Assembly: GCA_902362365.1 (NCBI GenBank)
Contig: CABIVQ010000035.1
Span: 1 to 35,991, forward strand
DNA: 35,991 bases
Direction of reading: 5' to 3'
DNA from: Clostridiaceae bacterium
Lineage (GTDB): Bacteria; Bacillota; Clostridia; Peptostreptococcales; Peptostreptococcaceae
A program made the position numbers and the translations under genes. Below, one piece after another: positions 15,954-25,793 of this stretch (position 1 is the stretch's first letter; the number at the start of each line of letters is the position of its first letter). The notes beneath the pieces are model-generated. The model had not been told where the DNA came from. It saw only the letters and a program-made list of their open reading frames with translations, and made no database searches.

Positions 15954-16688
15954 CTAGCCTACCTTGTTTTCTAACTTTCCTAATTCTTTCTTATTATCTT
16001 TGTTTACTAATATTGTTGAGAAGTAAGATATCTTTTCTTCTAAATGTACATCTCTTAAATTAGTATAAACAACTTCACCTTCTTGTGAAGAATTACTTAC
16101 AAGTATAGCACTATCTATTAATTCATATTGTTCTAACTTGTTTATTATTTCTTTGAAGTTTTTATATACTTTCATTAATACTATACAACTATAATTTTGT
16201 AATGCATAATCTATTCTTTCTTCTTCCATTGTGCAAGGTATTACTATTAATGGCTCTCTATCCATAACTAATGGGAAGTTTTGATTAGATGCTATATTTG
16301 AGAATGAAGATATTCCTGGTATAGTTTCTACTTCTATGTCATCTATCAATCTTTCCATTATATAAACGTAAGTACTATATATCATTGGATCTCCTAAAGT
16401 TACAAATCCAACATTCTTGCCACCTTTAACATCTGCTACTATTTCCTCTGCTATTTGATTCCAAGCCGTTATTTTTTCTCCATCATTAAAATTCATCGGG
16501 AAGTGTCTTGATTTTATTTCAAGTCCATCTGGTATGTATTTACTTACTATTGATAACGCTAAGCTATCTCCACCTTTTCTCGATTCTGGTGTATATAATA
16601 TATCTAAATTTTGTATAGTTTCTACCGCTTTTACTGTTACTAACGAACTATCTCCAGGTCCTGTACCTATTCCATAAAACTTTGCCAT
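15954..16688 (-). CDS. cbiL: Cobalt-factor II / precorrin-2 C20-methyltransferase
   Basis: CbiL methylates C-20 of the cobalt-loaded ring right after CbiK inserts cobalt. The 244-residue class III methyltransferase starts F-Y-G-I-G-T-G-P-G-D-S-S-L-V-T-V-K-A-V. It has the CbiL/CobI-typical Y-T-P-E-S-R-K-G-G-D-S-L-A near 35-50, then T-L-G-D-P-M-I-Y-S-T-Y and E-T-I-P-G-I-S-S-F. It is distinguished from the other methylases here by the early Y-T-P segment. AGGAGG precedes the ATG. It sits between cbiK (20 bases) and hemC (26 bases). Confidence 0.92.
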   Translation of the reverse strand: MAKFYGIGTGPGDSSLVTVKAVETIQNLDILYTPESRKGGDSLALSIVSKYIPDGLEIKSRHFPMNFNDGEKITAWNQIAEEIVADVKGGKNVGFVTLGDPMIYSTYVYIMERLIDDIEVETIPGISSFSNIASNQNFPLVMDREPLIVIPCTMEEERIDYALQNYSCIVLMKVYKNFKEIINKLEQYELIDSAILVSNSSQEGEVVYTNLRDVHLEEKISYFSTILVNKDNKKELGKLENKVG

Positions 16689-16708
16689 TATATCTTCCTC
16701 CTAATTGT

Positions 16709-17509
16709 TTAGCATATTTCTTCTAATTCTTTTAATTGATCTATGCAGTCATGTGCATGCTTTACAAATTTATCTTGAATTTTAGAGTTTTCTCCTAATC
16801 CTTTTAAGTGTACCTTTATTTCAAATCCTTCTTCTTCTAACATGCTCTTCCAAGAATCTTCTTCATCTCCTGCCATATCATTTATTGCATGATCTCCTGC
16901 AACTAACATAAGTGGCATTAAGTTAACAGTTTTTATATTGTCTGCTTTTAATTTCTTTATAACATGGTCTAATTCTGGATAACCTTCTACTGTTCCTACA
17001 TAAGCATTTATTCCATGATCTCTTAACATGTACTCGATAGCTGGATATGCTGAATGAGATTCATGGAAAGTTCCATGTCCCATAAATACTACAGCTTCAT
17101 CATCACACATTTGTGGTATTTGAGTTTCTATAGCTTCAACAACTTCTTTATAATCATCTATATAAGTAAGTAATGGTCTACCTAATATTAATTTTTTAAA
17201 TTTAGGTTTATATTCTTCTATTTGATCTTTTAACTTATTAAATTCTTCTCCACAGATTATATGAAGTGTTTGAACTATAACTTCTTCATATCCTTCTTCA
17301 TGTAATTTATCTAGGGCTTGTAATGGATTATTTATTTCTATTCCATCTCTCTTTTTTATTTTTCTTATTATCATATTTGAAGTATATGCTCTATGAAAAT
17401 CATACTCACTTAATTCTGAACTTATTTTCTTTTCACATGCTTCTATTGTCTTTTTTCTAGTTTCTTCGTAACTTGTTCCGAAACTTACTACTAATACTGC
17501 CTTTTTCAT
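16709..17509 (-). CDS. cbiK: Sirohydrochlorin cobaltochelatase
   Basis: CbiK inserts Co2+ into sirohydrochlorin (factor II), the step that commits the anaerobic route. The 266-residue protein has the two active-site histidines of Salmonella CbiK at the same numbers: His145 in M-G-H-G-T and His207 in V-A-G-D-H-A-I-N-D-M-A-G. No signal peptide is seen, so this is the cytosolic type rather than the periplasmic type of sulfate reducers. Its substrate requires precorrin-2 dehydrogenase, which is not encoded in this window. It lies between cbiJ and cbiL with 13- and 20-base gaps. Confidence 0.94.
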   Translation of the reverse strand: MKKAVLVVSFGTSYEETRKKTIEACEKKISSELSEYDFHRAYTSNMIIRKIKKRDGIEINNPLQALDKLHEEGYEEVIVQTLHIICGEEFNKLKDQIEEYKPKFKKLILGRPLLTYIDDYKEVVEAIETQIPQMCDDEAVVFMGHGTFHESHSAYPAIEYMLRDHGINAYVGTVEGYPELDHVIKKLKADNIKTVNLMPLMLVAGDHAINDMAGDEEDSWKSMLEEEGFEIKVHLKGLGENSKIQDKFVKHAHDCIDQLKELEEIC

Positions 17510-17522
17510 TTTGCTAATCTCC

Positions 17523-18278
17523 CTAAATCATAATAAAATTTCTTATTTCTTTAACATCGTTAATAACTTTTGGATAATCTATTGTTTCTCTTTTTATTAT
17601 TACTACTGGTATGTCAAGGATATCAGCTGCATCTACTTTTTCTAAGAATCCTCCGGCTACTCCACTTTCCTTAGTTATAACTAAATCTATTTTATATTGC
17701 TTATACATTTCCATATTTATGGTTTTACTAAATGGACCCTTCATAGCGATTATGTTATCTCCATTTAGTCCTAAATCTTCACAACTTTTTATAACCTCAC
17801 TTGTAGGTAATACTCTCACAATTAGCTTTTTATTTTTTATAAGCTCTACATACTTATCTAAGTTTTTACTACCTGTTCCTATAAAAATGTTATTACCTTT
17901 TTGATTCGCTATTTCACAAGCTTCCTCAATAGTATCAACTACATATATATTTGGGTATGTTATACCTTCTATAAGTGATTTTCTTTCATATCTTACGTAC
18001 TCTATATTACTTTCTTTTGAACACTCTATAGCATTTTTAGAAACTTCAATTGCGTACGGATGAGTAGCATCTATAATTTGCTTCACTTTATTTTCTTTTA
18101 TGAATTTCTTCATATCATCCTTAGTAAGCTTACCTAAAATAACATTTCTTGCATATCCTAGTGCTAAATCCCTTCCATATTCAGTGGTTACAGATAAAGT
18201 GTACTTTAGATTGAATATTTTGTTTAGTTCGCTGCATATTTCTAAACTGTCTGAAGTTCCACCTAAAACTAATATCAT
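17523..18278 (-). CDS. cbiJ: Cobalt-precorrin-6A reductase
   Basis: CbiJ reduces cobalt-precorrin-6A to 6B with NADH. The 251-residue protein begins I-L-V-L-G-G-T-S-D-S-L-E-I, the CobK/CbiJ nucleotide-binding start. It has D-A-T-H-P-Y-A near 70, G-T-G-S-K-N-L near 135 and the late K-E-S-G-V-A-G-G-F motif. AGGAGG precedes the ATG at 18276-18278. It lies 12 bases after cbiH and 13 before cbiK. Confidence 0.92.
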   Translation of the reverse strand: MILVLGGTSDSLEICSELNKIFNLKYTLSVTTEYGRDLALGYARNVILGKLTKDDMKKFIKENKVKQIIDATHPYAIEVSKNAIECSKESNIEYVRYERKSLIEGITYPNIYVVDTIEEACEIANQKGNNIFIGTGSKNLDKYVELIKNKKLIVRVLPTSEVIKSCEDLGLNGDNIIAMKGPFSKTINMEMYKQYKIDLVITKESGVAGGFLEKVDAADILDIPVVIIKRETIDYPKVINDVKEIRNFIMI

Positions 18279-18290
18279 ATACCTTCCTCC

Positions 18291-19016
18291 TTATACAGTG
18301 TATCCTCTAGGAGTTATCATCTTATCACCGTCTATAAATGTAGATTTATTTCCTATAATAACCATAGTTGTCATATCTACTCTTTCAAAGTCCATAGTAT
18401 CGAATGTGCATAAGAATTTCTCTTCATTTTCTCTTCCCACATCCTTAACTATTCCTACTGGAATTGAACCATCTTTAAACTCTCCCATTATTTCAAAAGC
18501 CTTAGCTAAATGTTCACTTCTTCCCTTACTTCTTGGGTTATATAAACAAACTACAAAGTCAGCTTCTGCAGCTAATCTTAGCCTTTTTTCTATAACTTCC
18601 CAAGGGGTTAATAAGTCACTTAAGCTTATATGGCAGAAGTCGTGCATTATAGGCGCACCAAGTATTGCAGCTGCGCCTATACTTGCAGTAACACCTGGAA
18701 CAACTTTAACAGGTACTTCTGTTTCTTCTTTGGCTGTTAATTCAAGTATTAAACCTGCCATTCCATATATTCCAGCATCTCCACTACTTATAACAGCTAC
18801 AGTTTTACCTTCTTTAGCTATTTCAACAGCTCTTTTACATCTGTCTATTTCTTGTCTCATTCCATTTGAAACTACTTCTTTATCTTGAATAAATTCAGTT
18901 ATTAAGTTTATGTATGTTTTATATCCTACTATTACATCTGCATTCTCCATAGCTTTTATAGCTTCTAGAGTCATCATATCCTTGCTACCTGGTCCAATTC
19001 CTACTACATATATCAT
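18291..19016 (-). CDS. cbiH: Cobalt-precorrin-3 (precorrin-3B) C17-methyltransferase
   Basis: CbiH methylates C-17 and drives ring contraction. The 241-residue methylase begins [15 protein letters not shown]. It has V-G-Y-K-T-Y near 35, I-S-S-G-D-A-G-I-Y-G-M-A-G and the family signature C-L-Y-N-P-R-S-K-G-R. No extra C-terminal domain is fused, unlike the long CbiH60 forms. Its ATG overlaps the cbiG stop by 4 bases. Confidence 0.94.
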   Translation of the reverse strand: MIYVVGIGPGSKDMMTLEAIKAMENADVIVGYKTYINLITEFIQDKEVVSNGMRQEIDRCKRAVEIAKEGKTVAVISSGDAGIYGMAGLILELTAKEETEVPVKVVPGVTASIGAAAILGAPIMHDFCHISLSDLLTPWEVIEKRLRLAAEADFVVCLYNPRSKGRSEHLAKAFEIMGEFKDGSIPVGIVKDVGRENEEKFLCTFDTMDFERVDMTTMVIIGNKSTFIDGDKMITPRGYTV

Positions 19017-20155
19017 ATTTTTAATCTCCCTACTGAAAATGTAATTCCTTTGTATTTGTTTTTTTCTATTATCACGTTTCCATCACTTAGTAGATGAGCT
19101 ACTGGTTCAGCTACAGAATATACTCCTACACTTTTTTTCACCCATTCCGATTTTTCAAACAAATAATCTACTTGTGATATTTCTTCTACAGATAATACTC
19201 TAAAAGGCACATTTAGATTTTCACTTAAATCTATAATTGCTTTTTCATCTTTTTTTACTTCTATGCTTCCAATCTCTTTGATTGAGTTTATGTCTATATT
19301 ATTTTTAATTAAAAAGTCTTCTAGAGAGTCTTGTAAGAGATGACTTTCTGTATCTCTTCTACATCCTATTCCAATTACTATATCTCTCGGTGTTACTTTA
19401 ATAATTCTATATTTATCCTCATAATACTTATCTATTTGTAAATTCTCTTTATTACTTATAACAACGATGGTATTCAAGTTAATTTTCTTTAACTCTTCAT
19501 CAGATGATATGGACGACTCTAAGCTTTTAGAATTGTCTAGTACAGTAAATCCTCTAGTATCAATGTTATATTCTCCATCAATATATAAACCTACTGCATC
19601 TCCATTAACCAACATTGCATTAACATCTAAAACATTATCTCTAAAATTCACTATATGACCATTAAGTTTTTTTGCTATAATATCTAAGGAAGATTTTTTA
19701 TTTATATCAGTAGCTGTTGTTATAACTGGATTAGAGTTTATTAAATCACTTATATGTAAAGTCATCTCATTTGCTCCACCCATATGACCACTTAGTAAAC
19801 TAATAATATTACTTCCTTTTTCATCAGTTACTAAAATTGCTGGATCAGAAAATTTACTAGTAACCAGTGGCGCTATTGTCCTAACTACAATTCCTGTTGC
19901 CATTATAAATAATATGTATTCATACTTATCAAATATATCTTCTACGAAAAATTTTAATCTTTTTTTAACAGTATATATTTCTACATCTTCCTCTAAATAT
20001 TTACTAATCACCTCATTATCATCTAATGAATTTTCGTCTCTTTTGTTGTTTATAAAATAAATATCTCCATCATTTAAGGACCTTTTTATTTTACAAGCTA
20101 AGCTTCGTCCATTTGACGTAATGCAAAGTATTGCAATTTTAGAATCTATATTCAT
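19013..20155 (-). CDS. cbiG: Cobalt-precorrin-5A hydrolase
   Basis: CbiG opens the lactone of cobalt-precorrin-5A and releases acetaldehyde. In the 380-residue protein, the first ~240 residues carry the CbiG N-terminal and middle domains ([14 protein letters not shown] near 83 and [11 protein letters not shown] near 120). The last ~120 are the CbiG C-terminal domain ([10 protein letters not shown] near 260). The first 17 bases overlap cbiF, with AAGGAT 7 bases ahead of the ATG, and the stop overlaps cbiH by 4 bases. Confidence 0.92.
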   Translation of the reverse strand: MNIDSKIAILCITSNGRSLACKIKRSLNDGDIYFINNKRDENSLDDNEVISKYLEEDVEIYTVKKRLKFFVEDIFDKYEYILFIMATGIVVRTIAPLVTSKFSDPAILVTDEKGSNIISLLSGHMGGANEMTLHISDLINSNPVITTATDINKKSSLDIIAKKLNGHIVNFRDNVLDVNAMLVNGDAVGLYIDGEYNIDTRGFTVLDNSKSLESSISSDEELKKINLNTIVVISNKENLQIDKYYEDKYRIIKVTPRDIVIGIGCRRDTESHLLQDSLEDFLIKNNIDINSIKEIGSIEVKKDEKAIIDLSENLNVPFRVLSVEEISQVDYLFEKSEWVKKSVGVYSVAEPVAHLLSDGNVIIEKNKYKGITFSVGRLKI

Positions 20156-20894
20156 GTTTAAAATCCTTATCGTATAGCTTAGAGTTGTTATACTCCTTAC
20201 CTAAAAATTCTCCTACCATTATTAAAGCTGTTTTAGTTATATTATTTTCTTTAACTTTTTCAGCTATATCTTGTAGAGTTCCTTTTACTATTTTTTCATC
20301 TGGCCAAGTAGCTTTGTAAACTACAGCTATTGGAGTAGTTTCTGGATACCCACCATCGATTAATCTATCAACAACCTTTTCTATTTCTTGAACTGATAAG
20401 AAAATTACCATTGAAGTTTGATGCTTAGCAAAAGACTCTATTGATTCTTTTTCTGGTACTGGAGTTCTTCCTTCCATTCTTGTTATTACTACACTTTGAG
20501 ATATTTCTGGTACTGTATACTCTACCCCAAGTGCAGAAGATGCTCCTAGAAATGAACTTACTCCTGGTGTGCAATCATAATCTATATCTATTTTATTTAA
20601 TTCTTCTACTTGTTCTCTTATAGAACCATATATTGAGAAGTCACCTGTTTGTAATCTAACTACAGACTTCCCTTCTTTTATTCCTTTTTCCATAACATCT
20701 GTTATTTGTTGTAAATTCATGTAAGCACTGTTGTGTATTTCACAACCTTCTTTACAGTACTCTAAAAGTGCTGGGTTAACTAATGAACCTGCGTATATTA
20801 CAACGTCTGCATTACTTAAAAGCTTATATCCTTTTAGTGTTATTAATTCTTTGTCTCCTGGTCCTGCCCCTACAAAATGTACTTTATTTATCAT
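20139..20894 (-). CDS. cbiF: Cobalt-precorrin-4 C11-methyltransferase
   Basis: CbiF methylates C-11. The 251-residue methylase starts [15 protein letters not shown]. It has the CbiF/CobM signature V-I-Y-A-G-S-L-V-N near 33-41, [11 protein letters not shown], and [13 protein letters not shown]. It starts one base after the cbiT stop; the GGAG within the cbiT end serves as ribosome binding site. It overlaps cbiG by 17 bases. Confidence 0.94.
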   Translation of the reverse strand: MINKVHFVGAGPGDKELITLKGYKLLSNADVVIYAGSLVNPALLEYCKEGCEIHNSAYMNLQQITDVMEKGIKEGKSVVRLQTGDFSIYGSIREQVEELNKIDIDYDCTPGVSSFLGASSALGVEYTVPEISQSVVITRMEGRTPVPEKESIESFAKHQTSMVIFLSVQEIEKVVDRLIDGGYPETTPIAVVYKATWPDEKIVKGTLQDIAEKVKENNITKTALIMVGEFLGKEYNNSKLYDKDFKHEYRF

Positions 20895-20895
20895 C

Positions 20896-21456
20896 TTACT
20901 CTACTCCTTTTTCACAAGATATTATGTAAATTGGGTTTAAAGGTTTGAAATATTCTCCTCTACCCAGTTTTTCTAACTTAGATACACTTAGCACAGATAC
21001 ATCTATATTCGTAAATCCATGCTCTCTTAACAAGTTTAATGTTTGATTAAAAGTATCTACTATTATAAAGTTAGCAACTAGTCTTCCACCTTCTATTAAC
21101 AGACTTTTCGACCATATTATTATTTCTTCAAGGTTGTTGCCAGTACCTCCTAAAAATATTGCATCTACCTTTTTATTTATTTCGACAGGTGCATATCCTT
21201 TTATTACTTCTATATTCTTTAAATTAAATTTCTCAACATTTTTATTTATTAATTCTAGAGCATCATCATTACGTTCTATTGCTGTAACGTCTAAGTTTGG
21301 ATAATGATATGCAGCTTCAACAGTTACACTACCTGTTCCTGCACCTACATCTATAAATCTTTTTGCATTTACTAAATCCAATTTATTTATAGATATTGCC
21401 CTTACTTCTTCTTTAGTAATTGGAACTTTCCCTGTTATAAACTCACTATTCCTCAT
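20896..21456 (-). CDS. cbiT: Cobalt-precorrin-6B C15-methyltransferase (decarboxylating)
   Basis: CbiT methylates C-15 and removes the C-12 acetate carboxyl. The 186-residue protein is a Rossmann-type methyltransferase, a different fold from the other cbi methylases. The SAM loop [12 protein letters not shown] lies near 37-48, with I-F-L-G-G-T-G-N near 105. CbiT and CbiE are separate genes here, as in Salmonella, not fused as in CobL. The start overlaps cbiE by 11 bases and has only a weak ribosome binding site, so coupling to cbiE is likely. Confidence 0.93.
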   Translation of the reverse strand: MRNSEFITGKVPITKEEVRAISINKLDLVNAKRFIDVGAGTGSVTVEAAYHYPNLDVTAIERNDDALELINKNVEKFNLKNIEVIKGYAPVEINKKVDAIFLGGTGNNLEEIIIWSKSLLIEGGRLVANFIIVDTFNQTLNLLREHGFTNIDVSVLSVSKLEKLGRGEYFKPLNPIYIISCEKGVE

Positions 21457-22054
21457 CTAATATCACCACAACATTCATGTCAAATTTTTCTATCTTTAGT
21501 ATTTCTTCTGGACTTCCTATTGTAATTTGTTCATTATCATAAGATAAGTTTTCTCCAACAACAACAGTTTTCTTTAATCCTCTTTTTATTATTTCATTAC
21601 TTATTTCATGAGGTCCTATTTTGTTATCTGTAACCATACACACTTTTTTGTGAGATAATATATAATCAAAATCAGGTACCTTCCCATGACTACTAGTAAT
21701 ATATAAATCATTCATATCAACATATATTTTTGAAAATATATATTGTAATGAACTTATTCCTGATACTATATTTAAATTTTTATTATCAATATTCTTAGAT
21801 AAATATCTTCCTATTCCATATATAAATGGATCTCCTGATGCAATAACAGATATCTGCTTATGTGTGTTAGTATTTATGTATTCTAAAATTTCTTTTAAAT
21901 TAGATGCCATCTCAATTTTCTCACCCTTAAAGTCTTTGATAGTTTCCAGATTTCTCTTGCCACCTATTAAAACTTCTGACTGTTTAATTAAGTGTTCACC
22001 CAACTTAGTTATATAATTTTCATTTCCTGGACCTAGTCCAATTATATTTATCAT
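21446..22054 (-). CDS. cbiE: Cobalt-precorrin-7 C5-methyltransferase
   Basis: CbiE methylates C-5. The 202-residue class III methylase begins I-N-I-I-G-L-G-P-G-N-E-N-Y. It has V-L-I-G-G-K-R-N near 33, V-I-A-S-G-D-P-F-I-Y-G-I-G near 70, and S-S-H-G near 120, all as in CbiE. GGAGG lies 7 bases ahead of the ATG inside the cbiD end; it overlaps cbiD by 4 bases and cbiT by 11. Confidence 0.92.
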   Translation of the reverse strand: MINIIGLGPGNENYITKLGEHLIKQSEVLIGGKRNLETIKDFKGEKIEMASNLKEILEYINTNTHKQISVIASGDPFIYGIGRYLSKNIDNKNLNIVSGISSLQYIFSKIYVDMNDLYITSSHGKVPDFDYILSHKKVCMVTDNKIGPHEISNEIIKRGLKKTVVVGENLSYDNEQITIGSPEEILKIEKFDMNVVVILDEE

Positions 22055-23199
22055 CTAAATACCTCCACTAACTGATCTGCATTATTTGATTTTCCAAGTA
22101 ATGTTTTATCCATCGTGAACATCATTACTCCTACATCTATATCCTCATCTAATAAATATTGGTCTATTTTATACTTACATTTATTGCTTATTAAGTCATA
22201 AAAATCAGTGTATTCACTATCATTTATAATTTCTACTGCACCTTCAGCTGTAACACAACTTTCAATCTTCTTCAGAAACTCAAATGGAGCTCCCATCATA
22301 GCCAAGTTGGAAATTAGTATTTCACTTCTTGCATCAGCTACTTTACTGTGTGTGTTAAAAATTCCAGCAGATATTTTGATGTACTTACCTATATGACCTG
22401 CCATAAGAATTTTCTTATACCCAATTCTTTGAGCTTCCTTTAGCATATATCCTATAAAATTGCTCGTTCTCACTACATACTTCATATCTAGGTTTAATTT
22501 ATCTTTTATAAATTCTTCTCCATGGTTACCTGGAACAAGTATTATCTTATCTAGTCCTTGAGCTTTTTTCATTTCTAATTCTACTGATAAAGATTTTTTC
22601 CAACCTTCATCACTCATTGGCTCTACTATTCCACTTGTACCAAGAATAGATATTCCACCTACTATCCCAAGTCTAGGATTAAAAGTTTTCTTTGCTATTT
22701 CTACACCTTGTGGAGCTGATATTGTCAGTTTTAAAGATTTTTCTTTTCCTATATTACTACTAAAATCTTCTCCTATAACTTTTCTAACTTCAGTGTTTAT
22801 CATCCTCATAGGAACTGGATTTATCGCAGGTCTTCCTACTTCTACACTAAGACCTTTTTTAGTAACAACTCCTACACCTATTCCACCATCAACTATTATA
22901 TCTTTATCATTAGTTCTATCTACAAGCTCTGCTTTTGCATATATATGCATCTTATGTGTGGCATCTATGTCATCTCCTCCATCTTTTTCAATAGAACAAA
23001 TTACATATTCTTCATTGAGCTCAATATTATAAACATCTAGTGATAGTGGTATTCCTTTTGGTGTATCTATATTTACTTTTTCTATTTTATTTTTTGTAAG
23101 TAACATATAAGTTGCTGCCTTTGATGCAGCTGTTGCACATGAACCTGTAGTATATCCTCGTCTGTATTTTTTTCCATCAATATATACATACTCTTCCAT
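22051..23199 (-). CDS. cbiD: Cobalt-precorrin-5B C1-methyltransferase
   Basis: CbiD methylates C-1 in the anaerobic route and has no relative in the aerobic cob pathway, so it marks this cluster as anaerobic. The 382-residue protein has the signature R-R-G-Y-T-T-G-S-C-A-T-A-A-S-K-A-A at 13-29, G-G-I-G-V-G-V-V-T-K-K-G-L near 104, and the middle G-T-S-G-I-V-E-P-M-S motif. The start is an ATG with GTAGG upstream. It sits 9 bases after cbiC and overlaps cbiE by 4. Confidence 0.95.
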   Translation of the reverse strand: MEEYVYIDGKKYRRGYTTGSCATAASKAATYMLLTKNKIEKVNIDTPKGIPLSLDVYNIELNEEYVICSIEKDGGDDIDATHKMHIYAKAELVDRTNDKDIIVDGGIGVGVVTKKGLSVEVGRPAINPVPMRMINTEVRKVIGEDFSSNIGKEKSLKLTISAPQGVEIAKKTFNPRLGIVGGISILGTSGIVEPMSDEGWKKSLSVELEMKKAQGLDKIILVPGNHGEEFIKDKLNLDMKYVVRTSNFIGYMLKEAQRIGYKKILMAGHIGKYIKISAGIFNTHSKVADARSEILISNLAMMGAPFEFLKKIESCVTAEGAVEIINDSEYTDFYDLISNKCKYKIDQYLLDEDIDVGVMMFTMDKTLLGKSNNADQLVEVFR

Positions 23200-23208
23200 A
23201 ACTTTTAC

Positions 23209-23841
23209 CTACATAGAATATAAGATAGCATTTACTATAGCTGCAGCTAGGTTACTCCCACCTTTTCTTCCTTTTGAAATTATGTAAGGTATATCTGTTT
23301 TTTCTAATTCATCCTTAGACTCTGCAGCTCCTACAAATCCTACTGGAACACCTACAACTGCATCTACATCAAGATTACCTTCATTTTTCATTTCCATAAC
23401 CTTATATAAAGCTGTTGGAGCATTTCCAAGTACAAATAATTTTCTTCCTTTTGTATTAGCTGCTACTTCTACTGCTGCCATAGAACGAGTTATTCCTTTT
23501 TCTTTTGCAAGTGCTGCTACTTCTTCATCTGCAACTAAGCACTTGTATTCACAGCCTAATGCTTCTAATTTTCTTTTATTAATTCCACTTAGGGCCATGT
23601 TTGTGTCTGTGAATATTGTAGCTTTATTTTTTAGTGCATCTACTATAGAGTCTACTGCCTCATCAGATATTTTTAATATATCTAAGTATTCAAAGTCTGC
23701 TGTTGTATGTATTGCACGCTTTATAATTTTCTCTTCTACTTCATTTTTGAACTCATACCCTGGTCTAATATCATCTATTATACCTTGTATAATTTCAAAG
23801 CTTTTTGTTTCTATCATCATAGGATTTTTAACGTATTCCAT
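23209..23841 (-). CDS. cbiC: Cobalt-precorrin-8 methylmutase
   Basis: CbiC moves a methyl group from C-11 to C-12 to give cobyrinate. The 210-residue protein has A-I-H-T-T-A-D-F-E-Y near 48, whose histidine is the expected catalytic one, plus T-D-T-N-M-A-L-S-G-I near 98 and V-G-V-P-V-G-F-V-G-A-A-E-S-K near 163. The start at 23841 has a perfect AGGAGG 6 bases upstream, placed inside the preceding gene, and gives a 25-base overlap with the PduX-like gene. Length is standard. Confidence 0.95.
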   Translation of the reverse strand: MEYVKNPMMIETKSFEIIQGIIDDIRPGYEFKNEVEEKIIKRAIHTTADFEYLDILKISDEAVDSIVDALKNKATIFTDTNMALSGINKRKLEALGCEYKCLVADEEVAALAKEKGITRSMAAVEVAANTKGRKLFVLGNAPTALYKVMEMKNEGNLDVDAVVGVPVGFVGAAESKDELEKTDIPYIISKGRKGGSNLAAAIVNAILYSM

Positions 23842-24716
23842 TGCTTACCTCCTCGAATTCCTCCATCAATTATGTCTGATGCGTATATTTTTTTATAATA
23901 TTTATGTAAGTTTTCGTTTCTTATTAATTCTATTAATCTTATTTCATCCATAGTTTGATCTAGTAAAATACCGATTACAGTCCCACTATGAGCAACATTT
24001 ACTCCATAAGCTCCGTAGTTCTTAGATATTTCTATAATCTCATTTAGGCCTACTTTTTTATGTATATTTTCATTAGCTAAACTACTAATAGTACAGGCTT
24101 TTCCAACTAAGTTTAAATCGTTTTTCCTAATTCCATCTTCTAATAGGTAAAAAGCTTCTTTTATTAAATTCTGATTCTTTAGCTTAGTTTCCATATAATT
24201 TGATTTACTTCTAATTCTTTTAGTATTTAATGTTCTGTTTGGCTCAAGTATTAAAACTTTAGCATTTTGCAAATTGCCTAAATACTTCATTACTTCTCCA
24301 CTTAAAGGATTAAATATATTTACATCTTCTATAAAAATAGAATCAGTTGCTTCTATTCCTGCTGCTAGTTTAGAAATTTCTTCACTAGTCATTTCTTTTT
24401 CTATCAATGATAAAGTAGCCTTTATTGTTGCCCCTATATCAGCTGTGGAGCTTGCCATACCTTTACCTGTAGGTATTTGACTATTTATATTCAAAGAAAT
24501 ATTTTTACTTTCTTGAATTGGTATATTAAAATTTTCAAAAACCATTTCAATTGCTTTTCTCGATTTACGTGGTCCTAAAATTATATCTTCTAATTTTTCT
24601 TCCACAACAGCTGTTGAGTATAAATCTATAGCATAAGAACTTAAATACTCTTCTTTGTTCACAAAACCTTGAACAAACTCACCACAAGATGCTGGGCATA
24701 TTCCATAAGATTTCAT
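23817..24716 (-). CDS. pduX: GHMP family kinase, PduX-like L-threonine kinase
   Basis: PduX phosphorylates L-threonine, which CobD then decarboxylates into the aminopropanol linker phosphate. The 299-residue protein is a GHMP kinase: C-P-A-S-C-G-E-F-V-Q-G at the start, the ATP loop I-P-T-G-K-G-M-A-S-S-T-A-D near 85-97, and the C-terminal N-V-A-H-S-G-T-V-I-G-I-L glycine motif near 235. Its place directly after cobD supports the PduX role over other GHMP substrates. It begins one base after the cobD stop with a GGAG site inside cobD. Confidence 0.88.
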   Translation of the reverse strand: MKSYGICPASCGEFVQGFVNKEEYLSSYAIDLYSTAVVEEKLEDIILGPRKSRKAIEMVFENFNIPIQESKNISLNINSQIPTGKGMASSTADIGATIKATLSLIEKEMTSEEISKLAAGIEATDSIFIEDVNIFNPLSGEVMKYLGNLQNAKVLILEPNRTLNTKRIRSKSNYMETKLKNQNLIKEAFYLLEDGIRKNDLNLVGKACTISSLANENIHKKVGLNEIIEISKNYGAYGVNVAHSGTVIGILLDQTMDEIRLIELIRNENLHKYYKKIYASDIIDGGIRGGKQWNTLKIL

Positions 24717-24717
24717 T

Positions 24718-25788
24718 TTAAGCTCCTAAAACTTTCTTTATTTCTCTTAAAAAAATTTCATTTTCATTGTGAGATTTAATTGCAATTCTTATATAGCTAT
24801 TATCTAATCCTATAAAATTAGATGCATTTCTTATAAGTATGTCACTTTCTACAAATAGCTTTTCTTTTATATCATTAGCTGTATTTTCCTTTAGCCTTAT
24901 TAATATAAAGTTTGTATCAGTGTCATGGACCTCAATGGAACAGATTTTTCTCAATTCATTAAGCATGTAGTTTCTTTCATTCTTGTAGTATTCTTTGCTT
25001 TCTTTTATGTATATTTCATTTTTAAATATGTAATTAGATAAATTATCAGCAAAGGAATTTATTGTCCAAGGTTCTTTGTAGTGATATATTTTTTCTATTA
25101 TATCTTTATTACTTGTAACTCCATATCCTAATCTAAGACCAGGCATCCCAAAAAATTTAGTTACAGCTTTTAAAATAAATAGATTTTCGTATTTCTCTAC
25201 ATATTTAATTAAAGAATACTGCTCTTCATTTTCTACAAACTCCATAAATGTTTCATCAACTATTAATAACTTATTATTTTCTATGATAAGCTCTAATATT
25301 TTTTCTAAATTCTTAACCTTTCCATTTGGGTTATTTGGGTTACATATAAATAAACTATCAAAATTATTAATATTTGCTTGTACTATATCTGCATCTATTT
25401 CAAAGTTATTATTTTTATCTAAATCTAAATGCAGTATTTCTAAGTTATTTAATTCTGCACCTCTTTTATATTCTGAGAATGTTGGGTTAAATATTGCTAA
25501 CCTTTTGTTTATACTTTTCATTAGTAAATATATAATCTCAGTTGCACCATTACCAGGTATTATAAATTTTGGATTTACTCCTACATAATCTGATATATTT
25601 TTTCTCAAATTTGTATAGTTTATATCTGGATAACTAGTACATTCCTTTAAGCCTTCTAAAATATAAGTTTCTAGATTAGGTATTAATTTAGGATTTATAT
25701 TTGAACTAAAATCTAATATATCCTTTGGATTTTTGTTATGCTGACTAGCCATTAGTTCAACATTAGCTCCATGACCTAAATCGTTCAT
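24718..25788 (-). CDS. cobD: L-threonine-O-3-phosphate decarboxylase
   Basis: CobD makes (R)-1-amino-2-propanol O-2-phosphate, the linker that CbiB attaches to the corrin. The 356-residue protein is a fold-type I PLP enzyme resembling histidinol-phosphate aminotransferase. It has D-F-S-S-N-I-N-P at 26-33, C-N-P-N-N-P-N-G near 149 and the PLP lysine K211 in T-K-F-F-G-M-P-G-L-R-L-G-Y. HisC is the main alternative, but N-terminal D-L-G-H-G-A-N and the neighbouring cbiB and pduX genes favour CobD. The start codon follows GAGGTGAT, 5 bases after cbiB. Confidence 0.93.
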   Translation of the reverse strand: MNDLGHGANVELMASQHNKNPKDILDFSSNINPKLIPNLETYILEGLKECTSYPDINYTNLRKNISDYVGVNPKFIIPGNGATEIIYLLMKSINKRLAIFNPTFSEYKRGAELNNLEILHLDLDKNNNFEIDADIVQANINNFDSLFICNPNNPNGKVKNLEKILELIIENNKLLIVDETFMEFVENEEQYSLIKYVEKYENLFILKAVTKFFGMPGLRLGYGVTSNKDIIEKIYHYKEPWTINSFADNLSNYIFKNEIYIKESKEYYKNERNYMLNELRKICSIEVHDTDTNFILIRLKENTANDIKEKLFVESDILIRNASNFIGLDNSYIRIAIKSHNENEIFLREIKKVLGA

Positions 25789-25793
25789 CTACA

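Noticed and set aside
18100..18888. Long plus-strand open frame (262 codons) over cbiH and cbiJ
   Set aside because: It is antisense to two well-supported genes, has no ribosome binding site and its composition is that of a shadow frame. The other plus-strand frames opposite genes are rejected likewise.
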